Program-made: the position numbers and the translations under genes | The notes under the pieces: generated by a model | Seen by the model: the letters and a program-made list of their open reading frames with translations, nothing else | What the model was told of the DNA's origin: nothing | Databases searched by the model: none | Part shown: positions 1 through 9,384 of the stretch, one piece after another | Layout of the letters: every line of letters starts with the position of its first letter | Position numbering within the stretch: the first letter of the stretch is position 1 | DNA from: Roseovarius lutimaris | GTDB lineage: Bacteria; Pseudomonadota; Alphaproteobacteria; Rhodobacterales; Rhodobacteraceae | Direction of reading: 5' to 3' | DNA length: 64,000 nucleotides | NCBI RefSeq assembly: GCF_900115165.1 | Contig: NZ_FOVP01000004.1 | Location: 167,454 to 231,453 of the forward strand

Positions 1-470
1 TTGACACGCGCGACGCCAATGTGGCGGGGTTCGGCGCCTCTTCGCCGAATGGGGCGCGGCTTCAACGTCTGGCCGCGCCGCTTGATATTCCGCCGCTGGA
101 ACAGGTGCCGGACGATCACGTCCTGACCCGCGCCTTTTACCTGTTGACCGATTTTCCGGGCCGCCACGGCGGCCGTCCGGTCTGGGTTGAGGCGGCCCCC
201 CCCGACGCCGAACGCGTCGAGGGCATGCCGTTTCGCAACCTCAATGACGGGGTGACGCCGGTGGTGATCGGCGGCAACGACTGGGCCTCGGCCTGGGCGG
301 TGAATGAACGCGGTGATCCGCTTTTTCCGGTGGGGCGCGGCTATGCCGGTGAACGCCAGCGCGAGCTGGCCTATCGCTTTGGTGTCAACCTTGTGATGCA
401 TGTGCTGACCGGCAATTACAAATCCGATCAGGTGCATGTGCCTGCCTTGCTTGATAGGTTGAGCCAATGA
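1..470 (+). CDS. DUF4159 domain protein, C-terminal part (5' truncated)
   Basis: The reading frame is open from the first bases of the window, so this is the 3' end of a longer gene; the GTG at 21 is internal, not a start. The roughly 155 visible residues look like a DUF4159 domain: a loop naming a target (FYLLTDFPGR), a GGNDWASAW stretch and a final helix before the stop. In related Rhodobacteraceae this domain ends a BatA-like membrane protein of about 900 residues, usually followed by a glutamine-amidotransferase-like membrane protein, which is what follows here. The stop overlaps the next start by 4 bp, so the two are translationally coupled. The molecular function is unknown; the family call rests on pattern and context. 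Confidence 0.75.
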   Translation, partial: DTRDANVAGFGASSPNGARLQRLAAPLDIPPLEQVPDDHVLTRAFYLLTDFPGRHGGRPVWVEAAPPDAERVEGMPFRNLNDGVTPVVIGGNDWASAWAVNERGDPLFPVGRGYAGERQRELAYRFGVNLVMHVLTGNYKSDQVHVPALLDRLSQ

Positions 471-2521
471 CCGCGACGTTGATTTTTGACCCACTTTTGC
501 CGGTGCTGCTGATTGCGGTACTTGGTGGCCTTCTGGCCGCCGGGCTTGCGCTTGCCATCTGGCGCGGCTTGTCGGGCTGGGCGTTTCGCGCGCTTGCCGG
601 GCTGGTCATTCTCGGGGCCCTGATGGGGCCGGTTTATCAACAGGAAGACCGCGCGCCGCTGTCGGATATCGTGATGATCGTCGAGGATGAGAGCGCCAGT
701 CAGGGGCTGGCGGATCGCGCCGCCATGACCGCTTCGGCGGCCGATACACTGGAGGCGCGGCTTGAGGCGCGCGACAACACCGAGGTGCGCCGCATCCGTG
801 TGCCCGATGCGCCCGACAATGGCGGCACCCAGATGATGACCGAACTGGCCCAGGCCATGGCCGAAGAGCCGCAGGGCCGGATTGCCGGTGTGATCCTGCT
901 GTCGGATGGGCGTTTGCACGATGCTGATCGCGCGCCACCCCTGCCTGCGCCGATGCATCTTTTGCATACCGGGCGCGCGGGCGATTGGGATCGCCGTTTG
1001 CGGATCGAGAATGCCCCCGCCTTTGCCATCCTGGGCGAAGAGGTGCGCATGACCCTGACCATCACCGATGAAGGGGCCGGTCCGCCGGGCGTAACAAGTG
1101 TGCCGCTTGATATCTCGGTCGATGGGGATGAACCGCGCCGCTTTGAGGTGGCCCTGGGACAGACAATTGATTTGCCGCTGATCCTTCCGCATGGCGGGCG
1201 CAACGTTCTGCAATTCACCACGCCCGCCGCCGAGGGCGAACTTACGGATCGCAACAACACCGCGCTGGTCCAGATCAATGGCGTGCGCGATCGCCTGAGC
1301 GTGCTTTTGGTGTCGGGTCAGCCGCACCCCGGCACGCGGACATGGCGCAACCTTCTAAAATCCGACAGCTCGGTTGATCTTGTGCATTTCACCATCCTGC
1401 GGCCACCGGAAAAACAGGACGGCGTGCCGGTGCGGGAACTGTCGCTTATCGCCTTTCCGACGCGCGAATTGTTTTTGGAAAAGGTCGATGATTTCGATTT
1501 GATCATCTTTGATCGCTACCGGCGGCGCGGTATCCTGCCGTCGATCTATCTCGACAATATCCGCCAGTATGTCGAAAACGGCGGCGCGGTGCTGTTTGCG
1601 GCAGGGCCGGATTTTGCCGGCGCCGAAAGCATCTATCGCGGACCTTTCGAGCAAATCGTTCCCGCCCGCCCCACCGCGCGGGTGGTCGAAGAAGGCTATC
1701 GCCCCAGGGTGAGCGATCTTGGCCGCCGCCATCCGGTGACCGCAGGCTTGCAGGCCGAGGGTGCCGAGGCGGGTGATTGGGGCCGCTGGATGCGCCAGAT
1801 CGAGGTCAGCCAGACCTCTGGCGATGTGGTAATGTCGGGCGTGGGGGATCGGCCGCTGTTGCTGCTTGACCGGGTTGGCGAGGGGCGCGTCGCGCTATTG
1901 GCCTCGGATCACGCCTGGCTTTGGGGCCGCGGGTTTGAAGGCGGCGGGCCGCAGCTTGAACTGTTGCGGCGTCTCGCGCATTGGATGATGAAGGAACCCG
2001 AACTTGAGGAAGAGGCGCTTTGGGCCGAGGCCACCGGCCAGCAGATGCGGGTCATCCGCCGCTCGCTTGACGACAGGGTCGGCGCGCTCAGCATCACCAC
2101 CCCGTCGGGCGAGGTGATTGAACGCGAGATGACAGAGGTATCGCCGGGGCGGTTCGAGCTTGTCTATGACGGGCCGGAAATCGGGCTTTACCGCCTGGAA
2201 AACGACGATCAGAACGCGGTGATCGGTCTTGGGCCAGCTGCACCGGTGGAGTTTGAACAGACCATCGCCAGCGCCGAGGCCCTGCAACCGCTGATCAGCG
2301 GGACAAACGGCGGCGTTCGCGCGCTTGCCGATGGTGTGCCGGGCATTCGCGAGGTGCGCACAGGCCGCCCCGCCGCCGGGCGCGGCTGGATCGGAATCAC
2401 GCCGCGCGACGCCTATGAAACCCGCAGCGTGAGCCAGATGCCGCTTTTGCCGGCATGGCTTACCCTGCTGTTGGTGTCAGGATTGATTCTGTCGGGATGG
2501 CTGCGCGAGGGGCGACGCTAG
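467..2521 (+). CDS. glutamine amidotransferase-like membrane protein (684 aa)
   Basis: Two hydrophobic segments near the N-terminus (about residues 7-29 and 33-52) and one at the C-terminus (about 660-680) bracket a large soluble region. The part from about residue 275 to 400 (VLLVSGQPHPG, then DLIIFDRYRRRG, then GGAVLFAAGPDF) resembles a class I glutamine-amidotransferase fold, but I see no clear Cys-His-Glu triad, so it is probably not an active amidase. It overlaps the DUF4159 gene by 4 bp and likely works with it in the membrane module that often accompanies MoxR/Bat-type genes. No specific substrate can be inferred. Confidence 0.7.
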   Translation: MTATLIFDPLLPVLLIAVLGGLLAAGLALAIWRGLSGWAFRALAGLVILGALMGPVYQQEDRAPLSDIVMIVEDESASQGLADRAAMTASAADTLEARLEARDNTEVRRIRVPDAPDNGGTQMMTELAQAMAEEPQGRIAGVILLSDGRLHDADRAPPLPAPMHLLHTGRAGDWDRRLRIENAPAFAILGEEVRMTLTITDEGAGPPGVTSVPLDISVDGDEPRRFEVALGQTIDLPLILPHGGRNVLQFTTPAAEGELTDRNNTALVQINGVRDRLSVLLVSGQPHPGTRTWRNLLKSDSSVDLVHFTILRPPEKQDGVPVRELSLIAFPTRELFLEKVDDFDLIIFDRYRRRGILPSIYLDNIRQYVENGGAVLFAAGPDFAGAESIYRGPFEQIVPARPTARVVEEGYRPRVSDLGRRHPVTAGLQAEGAEAGDWGRWMRQIEVSQTSGDVVMSGVGDRPLLLLDRVGEGRVALLASDHAWLWGRGFEGGGPQLELLRRLAHWMMKEPELEEEALWAEATGQQMRVIRRSLDDRVGALSITTPSGEVIEREMTEVSPGRFELVYDGPEIGLYRLENDDQNAVIGLGPAAPVEFEQTIASAEALQPLISGTNGGVRALADGVPGIREVRTGRPAAGRGWIGITPRDAYETRSVSQMPLLPAWLTLLLVSGLILSGWLREGRR

Positions 2522-2555
2522 CCGAGGCATCACCTGCCCTCACAGGTCGTTTCGC

Positions 2556-2915
2556 TTATGGTTTAAGTTCGACCCGCACGGCCTCGCCTGACCAGCCATC
2601 GACCGAACAATGCGCTTTCACGAAAATCTCTCGCGTGCCGTCCGGCAGGGTCAGGCTGGTCAATGACCGGGTAAAGGGCTGTTCGTTGACATGCGGGTGA
2701 TGCAGAACCCGATAGCCAAGGCGATTGCCGTCTTTATCCAGCACCTCCCACCCATCGACATAGTGGTCCCAGCCGGTATCGGGATGCTCGACCGTTACAT
2801 CCACACGCCAGGCCATGCCCGATTTTCCGACTTTGACGTCAAGCACTTCAGGATCGCTCGCCATAGCCGCAGAGGCCAGAACAAGCGCGGTTAGGGTAAG
2901 GCTGATCTGTTTCAT
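2556..2915 (-). CDS. small exported protein of unknown function (119 aa)
   Basis: I take the start as the ATG at 2915 rather than an upstream codon because it opens directly with a signal peptide (MKQISLTLTALVLASAAMAS; cleavage predicted near Ala-Ser). The mature part of about 100 residues is rich in beta-prone sequence and contains an HPDTGWDHYVDGWEV stretch and a single Cys. It is convergent with the upstream membrane-protein gene. I do not recognise a named family beyond conserved hypothetical; a periplasmic location follows from the signal peptide only. Confidence 0.65.
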   Translation of the reverse strand: MKQISLTLTALVLASAAMASDPEVLDVKVGKSGMAWRVDVTVEHPDTGWDHYVDGWEVLDKDGNRLGYRVLHHPHVNEQPFTRSLTSLTLPDGTREIFVKAHCSVDGWSGEAVRVELKP

Positions 2916-2951
2916 AGCGCGTAATATAGCGTATTCTTGCGGGAATGACAC

Positions 2952-3671
2952 TCACGACTGTGTGTGGCTGTCGCCGGTATCGGGCTGCATCAGAACGGCG
3001 CGCGACTGCGATGCAAATTCGCGGCGCAGCAGCAGTAAGATGGTCACCGCCGTTGCCAGCAAAAGCGCCTCTGATCCCAAGATCCAGGCCGCCGTGGCGA
3101 GCGCAAAGTAAAGCGAGCGCAGGCCGCGATTGAACCCGCGTGCGGCGGTAATGTTGATCTCTCCGGCCTTGCGCGCCCGAATCAGAGCGCGAGGGTCGCT
3201 CGCGTCATTCGGCACGGCGGCCATCAGAACGGCGCAATATCCAAACAGCCGATTCGACCAGACGAATTTCAAAAAGGCATTGGCCAGAAACAGCAGGATG
3301 ACCAGAATCTTGACCTCCCAGACAACGAGAGGTTCCTGTCCGGGGGTAAGATCGCCGGCGATGCCGATTACCTGATCAAGATCCCCCAAAAGCGCCAGAG
3401 ACCCGCCAATCGCAATCAGGGTTGCCGAGGCGAGAAACGATGTGCCCTGTCGAAGAGTGCCCAGAATATGTGCGTCGAAGATGCGCGGGTCGCGCGTGAT
3501 CATCTCGACCATCCATTCACGCCGGTATTGCGCCATCAGGCCCGACACGGAAGGCCAGCTTTTCGGCGCGTTGTCGATCAGCAAGCCGATAAACGCCCAT
3601 GACCCGAACAGCAGCAAAAGCGCCGCCAAATCAAGCCTGTTGAAATGTGTGAAAAGATCGGTCCATGACAT
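2952..3671 (-). CDS. DUF599 family membrane protein (239 aa)
   Basis: The protein has about four transmembrane segments (around residues 15-32, 75-98, 118-138 and 190-215) and the family's ordered landmarks: an N-terminal DLAALLLLFGSW helix, YRREWM, and later a RGLRSLYFALA segment before the last helix. Length matches DUF599 proteins, for which no function is established. It is transcribed divergently from glcD across an 83-bp gap that holds an AT-rich inverted repeat. The start ATG gives the first helix directly. Confidence 0.75.
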   Translation of the reverse strand: MSWTDLFTHFNRLDLAALLLLFGSWAFIGLLIDNAPKSWPSVSGLMAQYRREWMVEMITRDPRIFDAHILGTLRQGTSFLASATLIAIGGSLALLGDLDQVIGIAGDLTPGQEPLVVWEVKILVILLFLANAFLKFVWSNRLFGYCAVLMAAVPNDASDPRALIRARKAGEINITAARGFNRGLRSLYFALATAAWILGSEALLLATAVTILLLLRREFASQSRAVLMQPDTGDSHTQS

Positions 3672-3715
3672 GATAGCACAGTAGCGTCGGAAGGTTTAAC
3701 TTGCCATAAGCAAAA

Positions 3716-3738
3716 ATTGGTTATATTTTATTACCAAT
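3716..3738. promoter_or_regulatory. AT-rich inverted repeat upstream of glcD (possible operator)
   Basis: ATTGGT and ACCAAT are perfect inverted arms separated by 11 AT-rich bases, ending 16 bp before the glcD start. TGGT/ACCA arms are typical of FadR-type GntR operators, and glycolate operons are often under GlcC of that family, but the spacer is longer than in the FadR consensus and no glcC gene is in the window. It could also simply be an AT-rich promoter. Confidence 0.3.
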
Positions 3739-3754
3739 AATAGGGAGTGCGATC

Positions 3755-5194
3755 ATGGAAATGCCAACCCCCAAGCCAGAAATCATCGCCCGCAAGGCGG
3801 AGCTCATCAAGCGTTTGCATGAGGTCATGCCAAAAGATGCGGTAATTTCTGATCCGTCGGAAACCCGCGTTTACGAATGCGACGCTTTGACGGCTTACAA
3901 ATGCGCGCCCCTGCTTGCCGTTCTGCCATCAAGCACCAAAGAGGTGTCTGATGCGCTTCGGATTTGTCATGAGATGGGCGTGCCGGTTGTGCCGCGCGGC
4001 TCTGGCACCTCGCTTGCAGGCGGGGCCTTGCCGACCGCCGATAGCGTTATTCTCGGGGTTGCGCGTCTGAGTGACGTGCTTGAAACCGATTATGACAACC
4101 GCTTTATCAAGGTTCAGACCGGGCGCACCAACCTGAGTGTGACCGGCGCGGTCGAGGAAAACGGATTTTTCTACGCCCCCGATCCGTCATCGCAGCTTGC
4201 CTGTGCCATCGCGGGCAATATCGCGATGAATTCGGGCGGCGCGCATTGTCTGAAATACGGGGTGACGACCAACAACCTCATGGGGGTCACCATGGTGCTT
4301 ATGGATGGCACAGTGACCGAAATCGGCGGCACATTCCTTGACGCCGAGGGGCTTGATCTTTTGGGGCTTATCTGTGGCTCTGAGGGACAGCTTGGCGTTG
4401 TCACCGAGGCAACCCTGCGCATCCTGCACAAGCCCGAAGGCGCGCGGCCCGTGTTGATTGGTTTTGACAGCAACGAAGTTGCGGGTGCCTGTGTGTCCGA
4501 TATCATCAAGGCCGGCGTTCTGCCGGTGGCGATCGAATTCATGGACCGTCCCTGCATCGAGGCGACCGAGGATTTCGCCAAAGCTGGCTATCCGATGTGC
4601 GAGGCGCTTTTGATCGTCGAGGTCGAAGGATCAGACGCCGAAATCGACGAACAGCTTGCGCTGATCGAAGAGATCGCGCGCCGCCACAACCCGGTCGAGC
4701 TGCGCCAGAGCCGGTCAGCCGAAGAAAGCGCCAAGATCTGGCTTGGCCGCAAATCCGCCTTTGGGGCGATGGGGCAGATCAACGATTACATGTGCCTTGA
4801 TGGCACGATCCCGGTCAGCGAGCTGCCGCATGTCCTTAGGCGCATCGGCGAGATGAGCCGTGAATTCGGCCTTGATGTGGCGAATGTGTTTCACGCGGGC
4901 GACGGCAACATGCACCCGCTGATCCTGTTTGATGCCAACAAGCCCGGCGATCTTGAGCTGTGTGAAGATCTCGGGGCCGAGATCCTCAAGCTCTGTGTCG
5001 AGGTGGGCGGTTGCCTGACCGGCGAGCATGGCGTCGGTATCGAGAAACGCGATCTGATGACCCACCAATACGCCCCCGCCGACCTTGAGGCGCAGATGGC
5101 GGTCAAGGATGTGTTTGACGCCAAATGGCTGCTCAATCCGGCCAAGGTGTTTCCACTTTTGTCCTCGGACTCACATCGCGACGCGGCCGCCTGA
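3755..5194 (+). CDS. glcD: glycolate oxidase FAD subunit GlcD
   Basis: FAD-dependent subunit that oxidises glycolate to glyoxylate as part of the GlcDEF complex. At 479 residues it has the usual family length. The PCMH FAD-binding domain covers about residues 50-235 (VPRGSGTSLAGGALPT near 82, then the PDPSS and N(x)GG loops near 145-160), followed by the FAD-oxidase C domain with the HAGDGNMHP metal/substrate motif near 378 and GEHGVGIEKR near 423. A GGGAG ribosome site lies 7 bp before the ATG. It heads the glcD-glcE-glcF operon, with only 20 bp before glcE. The family call is firm; glycolate rather than D-lactate follows from the three-subunit arrangement. Confidence 0.95.
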   Translation: MEMPTPKPEIIARKAELIKRLHEVMPKDAVISDPSETRVYECDALTAYKCAPLLAVLPSSTKEVSDALRICHEMGVPVVPRGSGTSLAGGALPTADSVILGVARLSDVLETDYDNRFIKVQTGRTNLSVTGAVEENGFFYAPDPSSQLACAIAGNIAMNSGGAHCLKYGVTTNNLMGVTMVLMDGTVTEIGGTFLDAEGLDLLGLICGSEGQLGVVTEATLRILHKPEGARPVLIGFDSNEVAGACVSDIIKAGVLPVAIEFMDRPCIEATEDFAKAGYPMCEALLIVEVEGSDAEIDEQLALIEEIARRHNPVELRQSRSAEESAKIWLGRKSAFGAMGQINDYMCLDGTIPVSELPHVLRRIGEMSREFGLDVANVFHAGDGNMHPLILFDANKPGDLELCEDLGAEILKLCVEVGGCLTGEHGVGIEKRDLMTHQYAPADLEAQMAVKDVFDAKWLLNPAKVFPLLSSDSHRDAAA

Positions 5195-5214
5195 CCGGCG
5201 AAAGGATTATCAAC

Positions 5215-6363
5215 ATGCTGACCCCAAAAACCGAAGACGATCTGGCCCGGATCGTCGCCGAGACCGAGGCGCCGCTGCGCATTCAGGGCGGCGGCACACG
5301 ACCCATCGGGATGCCGACCAATGGCACCGTCCTGAGCACAAGTGCGCTTTCGGGGATCGAGCTTTATGACCCCGGATCGTTGACGCTTGTCGCCAGGGCA
5401 GGCACGCCGGTGGCCGAGATCGAGGCCGCGCTGGACGCCGAGGGCCAGCGTCTTGCCTTTGAACCGATGGATCACCGCGGCCTTTTGGGCACAACCGGCA
5501 CGCCGACGATTGGCGGGGTGGCAGCGGCCAATGTCAGCGGTCCGCGCCGTATTCAATCCGGCGCGGCGCGTGATTTCATGCTTGGCGTGCGCTTTGTCGA
5601 CGGACGCGGACAGATCATCAAGAATGGCGGCCGGGTGATGAAGAATGTCACCGGCTATGATCTGGTCAAGCTGATGGCGGGAAGCTACGGCACATTGGGC
5701 GTGCTGACCGAAATCTCGCTCAAGGTGCTACCAAAACCGCGTGCCACCGGCGTGATGCTGATCGAAGGGTTGAGCGATGACCGGGCGGTCACAGCGCTAA
5801 GTCGCGCCCTCGGCTCGCCCTTTGAGGTGAGCGGCGCGGCGCATCTGCAAAAGGGTCAGGACGGGGCGCCTGTGACAATGATCCGGCTGGAAGGTTTCGA
5901 AAGCTCGGTCGCCTATCGCGCAGGGGAGTTGGGCAAATCTCTGGCTGACTTTGGCGAATTCACGCTGGAAACCGACCCTGAGAAAACCGCTGCTGGCTGG
6001 GCGCATATCCGGGATGTGGTGCCGTTTCAGGGGCGCGACGGCGATGTCTGGCGGCTCTCGGTCAAGCCAAGTGACGCGCCGGGTGTCGTGGCCAGACTGT
6101 CCGGGGCAGAGGCGTTTTACGACTGGGGGGGCGGTCTTATCTGGCTTTTGGCGCCAGAGGGCTCGGGCGTAAACGCTCGGAGCATCCGCGCCGCCGTGGC
6201 AAAGGTTGGCGGGCATGCCACGCTTATCCGCGGCACCCCGTCTCAGGGCGCGTTCCAGCCGCTATCGCCTGCCGTGGCCGCACTTCAGGATGGGTTGCGC
6301 CGGAAATTCGACCCAAGGCAAATTCTCAATCCCGGACTGATGACCGAAGGACAGGCGGCTTAG
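5215..6363 (+). CDS. glcE: glycolate oxidase FAD-binding subunit GlcE
   Basis: Second flavin-binding subunit of glycolate oxidase, 382 residues from the ATG at 5215. That start is preferred over an in-frame GTG 90 bp upstream, which would overlap glcD, because it has an AAAGGA site before it. The single PCMH domain is visible: QGGGTRPIG near residue 24, GTPTIGGVAAAN near 98 and GRVMKNVTGYDLVKL near 140. The C-terminal part is short and lacks the full FAD-oxidase C domain of GlcD, as is normal for GlcE. Spacing of 2 bp to glcF shows tight co-transcription. Confidence 0.95.
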   Translation: MLTPKTEDDLARIVAETEAPLRIQGGGTRPIGMPTNGTVLSTSALSGIELYDPGSLTLVARAGTPVAEIEAALDAEGQRLAFEPMDHRGLLGTTGTPTIGGVAAANVSGPRRIQSGAARDFMLGVRFVDGRGQIIKNGGRVMKNVTGYDLVKLMAGSYGTLGVLTEISLKVLPKPRATGVMLIEGLSDDRAVTALSRALGSPFEVSGAAHLQKGQDGAPVTMIRLEGFESSVAYRAGELGKSLADFGEFTLETDPEKTAAGWAHIRDVVPFQGRDGDVWRLSVKPSDAPGVVARLSGAEAFYDWGGGLIWLLAPEGSGVNARSIRAAVAKVGGHATLIRGTPSQGAFQPLSPAVAALQDGLRRKFDPRQILNPGLMTEGQAA

Positions 6364-6365
6364 AT

Positions 6366-7688
6366 ATGAAAACCGAATTCACCGCAGAGCAGCTAAAAGA
6401 CCCCAAGATCACCCGTGCGAACGAGATTCTGCGCTCTTGCGTGCATTGCGGGTTCTGCACCGCCACCTGCCCCACCTATCAGGTGCTCGGCGACGAGCTT
6501 GATAGCCCGCGAGGCCGAATTTACCTGATCAAGGACATGTTGGAGAACGACCGCATGCCGGATGCGAAAACGGTCAAGCATATTGATCGTTGCCTGTCCT
6601 GTCTGGCCTGTATGACGACCTGCCCGTCGGGGGTGCATTACATGCATCTTGTTGATCACGCACGCGAATATATCGAAGAACGCTACAAGCGCCCGATTGG
6701 CGACCGCGCCCTGCGCTGGATTCTCGCTCGTATCCTGCCCTATCCGACGCGGTTTCGTCTTGCCTTGTTGGGGGCCAAGATCGGTCGCCCCTTTGCGCGC
6801 CTGATGCCCGATGCACGTCTGCGCGCGATGCTTGAAATGGCGCCAAAGCAAGTTCCCGCCGTAAGCCGCAATGACGACCCGCAAAGTTTTGCCCCGCAAG
6901 GCGCGCGCAAAAAGCGCGTGGCGCTGATGACGGGCTGTGCGCAGAAGGCGCTGAATACCGATATCAACGATGCCACAATCCGCCTTTTGACGCGGCTTGG
7001 CTGCGAGGTGGTGGTGGCCGAGGGGGCCGGGTGTTGTGGTGCCCTGACCCATCACATGGGCAAATCCGATGAAAGCCACCGCACCGCCGCCAGAAACATC
7101 CGCGCCTGGGCGCGCGAAATGGATGGCGGCGGGCTTGATGCAATCGTGATCAACACCTCGGGCTGTGGCACGACGGTCAAGGATTACGGCCATATGTTCC
7201 GCCACGACGCCCTGGCAAAAGATGCCGCGCGGGTGTCGGAGATTGCAATGGACGTCTCCGAGGTTCTGATGCAGCTTGACCTGCCGACGGGCGGCGCGCC
7301 CGCGATGACCGTCGCCTATCACGCGGCCTGCTCGCTGCAACATGGCCAGCAGATCAAGACCTTTCCCAAGGACCTGTTGAAACGCGCCGGGTTTGGCGTG
7401 GTTGAACCGGCCGATAGCCACCTGTGCTGTGGCTCGGCGGGCACCTATAACCTGATGCAGCCGGAAATCTCGAAACAGCTCAAGGATCGCAAGGTGCGCA
7501 CGCTTGAGGCCAAGAACCCCGATGTGATCGCGGCCGGTAATATCGGCTGCATGATGCAGATCGGCTCGGCCACAGGGGTGCCGATTGTGCATACCGTCGA
7601 GCTTTTGGATTGGGCCACGGGCGGGCCTAAACCGCCCGCGATGGAGCGCGCGGCACAGGGCATGACAGGGGTTCCCATTCTACGGTAA
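6366..7688 (+). CDS. glcF: glycolate oxidase iron-sulfur subunit GlcF
   Basis: Electron-transfer subunit of glycolate oxidase, 440 residues. Two ferredoxin-type clusters are seen: CVHCGFCTATCP at about residues 26-37 and CLSCLACMTTCP at about 77-88. Two CCG (heterodisulfide-reductase-like) domains follow, with GAGCCGALTHHMG near 220 and SHLCCGSAGTYNLMQP near 350. It is last in glcDEF, and electrons presumably pass to the quinone pool. Nothing is unusual in length or motifs. Confidence 0.95.
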   Translation: MKTEFTAEQLKDPKITRANEILRSCVHCGFCTATCPTYQVLGDELDSPRGRIYLIKDMLENDRMPDAKTVKHIDRCLSCLACMTTCPSGVHYMHLVDHAREYIEERYKRPIGDRALRWILARILPYPTRFRLALLGAKIGRPFARLMPDARLRAMLEMAPKQVPAVSRNDDPQSFAPQGARKKRVALMTGCAQKALNTDINDATIRLLTRLGCEVVVAEGAGCCGALTHHMGKSDESHRTAARNIRAWAREMDGGGLDAIVINTSGCGTTVKDYGHMFRHDALAKDAARVSEIAMDVSEVLMQLDLPTGGAPAMTVAYHAACSLQHGQQIKTFPKDLLKRAGFGVVEPADSHLCCGSAGTYNLMQPEISKQLKDRKVRTLEAKNPDVIAAGNIGCMMQIGSATGVPIVHTVELLDWATGGPKPPAMERAAQGMTGVPILR

Positions 7689-7749
7689 TGCGCCCTATTT
7701 TGGCCTCAAACGGATGTTAATCCGCCGGTATTCCATTTTCGGAGGGCCC

Positions 7750-8556
7750 ATGCTGCGCACGATATCTCTTTCGCTGTCGATCTTGTTGTTTGCGAATGGC
7801 GCTTGGGCACAGGACAGCCGTCTTGAACGTTTGGATACCGGTGATGCCACCCGCCAGTGGGAGGCCGTTGGCCGCCTTGAGTTGGCCGGCAAAGGGTTTT
7901 GCACCGGGTCTCTGGTCGCGCCCGATCTGGTGCTCACGGCGGCACATTGCCTTTATGACAAGGCAAGTGGCAAACGCATTGATCCGGCACGGATCGAGTT
8001 CATGGCAGGCTGGCGCAATGGGCGCGCTGCGGCCTATCGGTCGGTGCGGCGCGCGGTGACGCATCCCGACTATGATTTCGCCAATGGCGTAACGGCCGAC
8101 CGCGTGCGCAACGATGTGGCGCTTCTGGAGTTGCATCATCCGATCAAGAACACCCGCGTGACCCCGTTTGAAACCGACGAACGCCCCCGCAAGGGTCAGC
8201 GGATCGGCGTGGTCAGCTATGGCAAGGACCGCGCCGAGGCGCCCTCGCTTCAGAATATATGCGAGGTTCTGGCCCGCCAGCAGGGGGTTCTGGTGATGTC
8301 CTGTGATGTCAATTTCGGATCGTCCGGCGCGCCAATCTTTAGCTTTGAGGGCGGCACCCCGCGAATCGTGTCGGTTGTCTCTGCCATGGCCGAGGTGGAC
8401 GGGCGCAAGGTGTCGCTTGGCACACAGCTTGTTGATCCCCTGCGCGTGCTGCGCGCCGCGCTGGACGCCGGCCAAGGCGTGTTTCAGGATGCCGCACCGA
8501 AGATGTTCACCAGCGGTACAAACCGCGAGATGGGCGCCAAGTTCTTGAAGCCATGA
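7750..8556 (+). CDS. secreted trypsin-like serine protease (first of tandem pair)
   Basis: Chymotrypsin-fold (S1/V8-like) endopeptidase exported by a signal peptide (residues 1-20, ending ANGAWAQD). The ATG at 7750 is chosen because a GGAGGG site sits just before it and the signal peptide begins there. The triad is His in LTAAHC (about residue 66), Asp in NDVALLEL (about 122) and Ser in FGSSGAP (about 189). The usual GDSGGP is replaced by GSSGAP. It ends in a short GAKFLKP tail that the next gene shares. Its stop overlaps that gene's start by 4 bp. Substrate unknown. Confidence 0.88.
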   Translation: MLRTISLSLSILLFANGAWAQDSRLERLDTGDATRQWEAVGRLELAGKGFCTGSLVAPDLVLTAAHCLYDKASGKRIDPARIEFMAGWRNGRAAAYRSVRRAVTHPDYDFANGVTADRVRNDVALLELHHPIKNTRVTPFETDERPRKGQRIGVVSYGKDRAEAPSLQNICEVLARQQGVLVMSCDVNFGSSGAPIFSFEGGTPRIVSVVSAMAEVDGRKVSLGTQLVDPLRVLRAALDAGQGVFQDAAPKMFTSGTNREMGAKFLKP

Positions 8557-9371
8557 GAGTGTTTCGCGCCCTTCTACCGTTTATCCTGGCGGCGGGTTTG
8601 CCGGGCACCGGCGCACTGGCCGAAACCAGCGGGTTGATCCGCCTGACCGATCGGGACGATCTTTTCGGATGGGAGGCCGTTGGCCGGATCGACATCGGAA
8701 CCTCCGGCTTTTGCACCGGCGTTCTGATCGCCCCCGATCAGGTTCTGACCGCCGCGCATTGCGTCTATGACCGCGCGGGCAAACCCGTTGATGCCCGCAC
8801 ATTGCGCTTTCGCGCCGGGCTGCGCGACGGCGTCGTCGTCGCCGAGCGCGGCGTGGCCCGTTATGCCGCGATCAAGGGCTATGACCCGGACGCCGGCGTG
8901 ACCGCCGACAATATTCGCCGCGATGTCGCCCTGCTGGAACTTGCCAAACCGATCCAAAGCGCCGTTGCCGCGCCTTTCGTTCTGAATGGCGGCGGCACAA
9001 AAGGACAGCGCGTCAGCGTCGTGTCCTATGGGGCAAACCGCGAAAAGGCCCCGTCGTGGCAACGCGATTGCGGCCTGACCTGGCGCGCCAAGGGGATCAT
9101 GGCGTTTGATTGCAACGTGATCTTCGGCTCGTCCGGCGCGCCGGTATTTGCCCGCGATGGCGGCCGGGCGCGAATTCTGTCGCTGATCAGTGGCGGTAAC
9201 TGGCAAGCCAAAGACAAGGTCGCCTACGGGATGGATCTGCCGGTCCTTGTCAAAGATCTGAAACGCGACTTGCGCGCAACCGCCCCGGTAACCCCGGCGA
9301 ACACGGGGTTCCGCCGGATCGATGTCGGCACCGACCGGCGCGCCTCGGGCGCGAAATTCGCCAAACCCTGA
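8553..9371 (+). CDS. secreted trypsin-like serine protease (second of tandem pair)
   Basis: A paralogue of the preceding protease with the same plan: signal peptide (residues 1-23, ending GALAET), His in LTAAHC near residue 67, Asp in RRDVALLEL near 128, and the same altered Ser motif FGSSGAP near 193. The C-terminus ends GAKFAKP, matching the tail of its neighbour. The ATGA overlap implies the two are made together in similar amounts. The pair most likely arose by tandem duplication; divergence outside the motifs is considerable, so it is not recent. Both should act in the periplasm or outside. Confidence 0.88.
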   Translation: MRVFRALLPFILAAGLPGTGALAETSGLIRLTDRDDLFGWEAVGRIDIGTSGFCTGVLIAPDQVLTAAHCVYDRAGKPVDARTLRFRAGLRDGVVVAERGVARYAAIKGYDPDAGVTADNIRRDVALLELAKPIQSAVAAPFVLNGGGTKGQRVSVVSYGANREKAPSWQRDCGLTWRAKGIMAFDCNVIFGSSGAPVFARDGGRARILSLISGGNWQAKDKVAYGMDLPVLVKDLKRDLRATAPVTPANTGFRRIDVGTDRRASGAKFAKP

Positions 9372-9384
9372 TCGCGCTGCGGGT

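Noticed and set aside
6393..7592. 399-residue open frame opposite glcF
   Set aside because: Antisense to a gene with two clear iron-sulfur motifs; the translation is compositionally odd and has no ribosome site.
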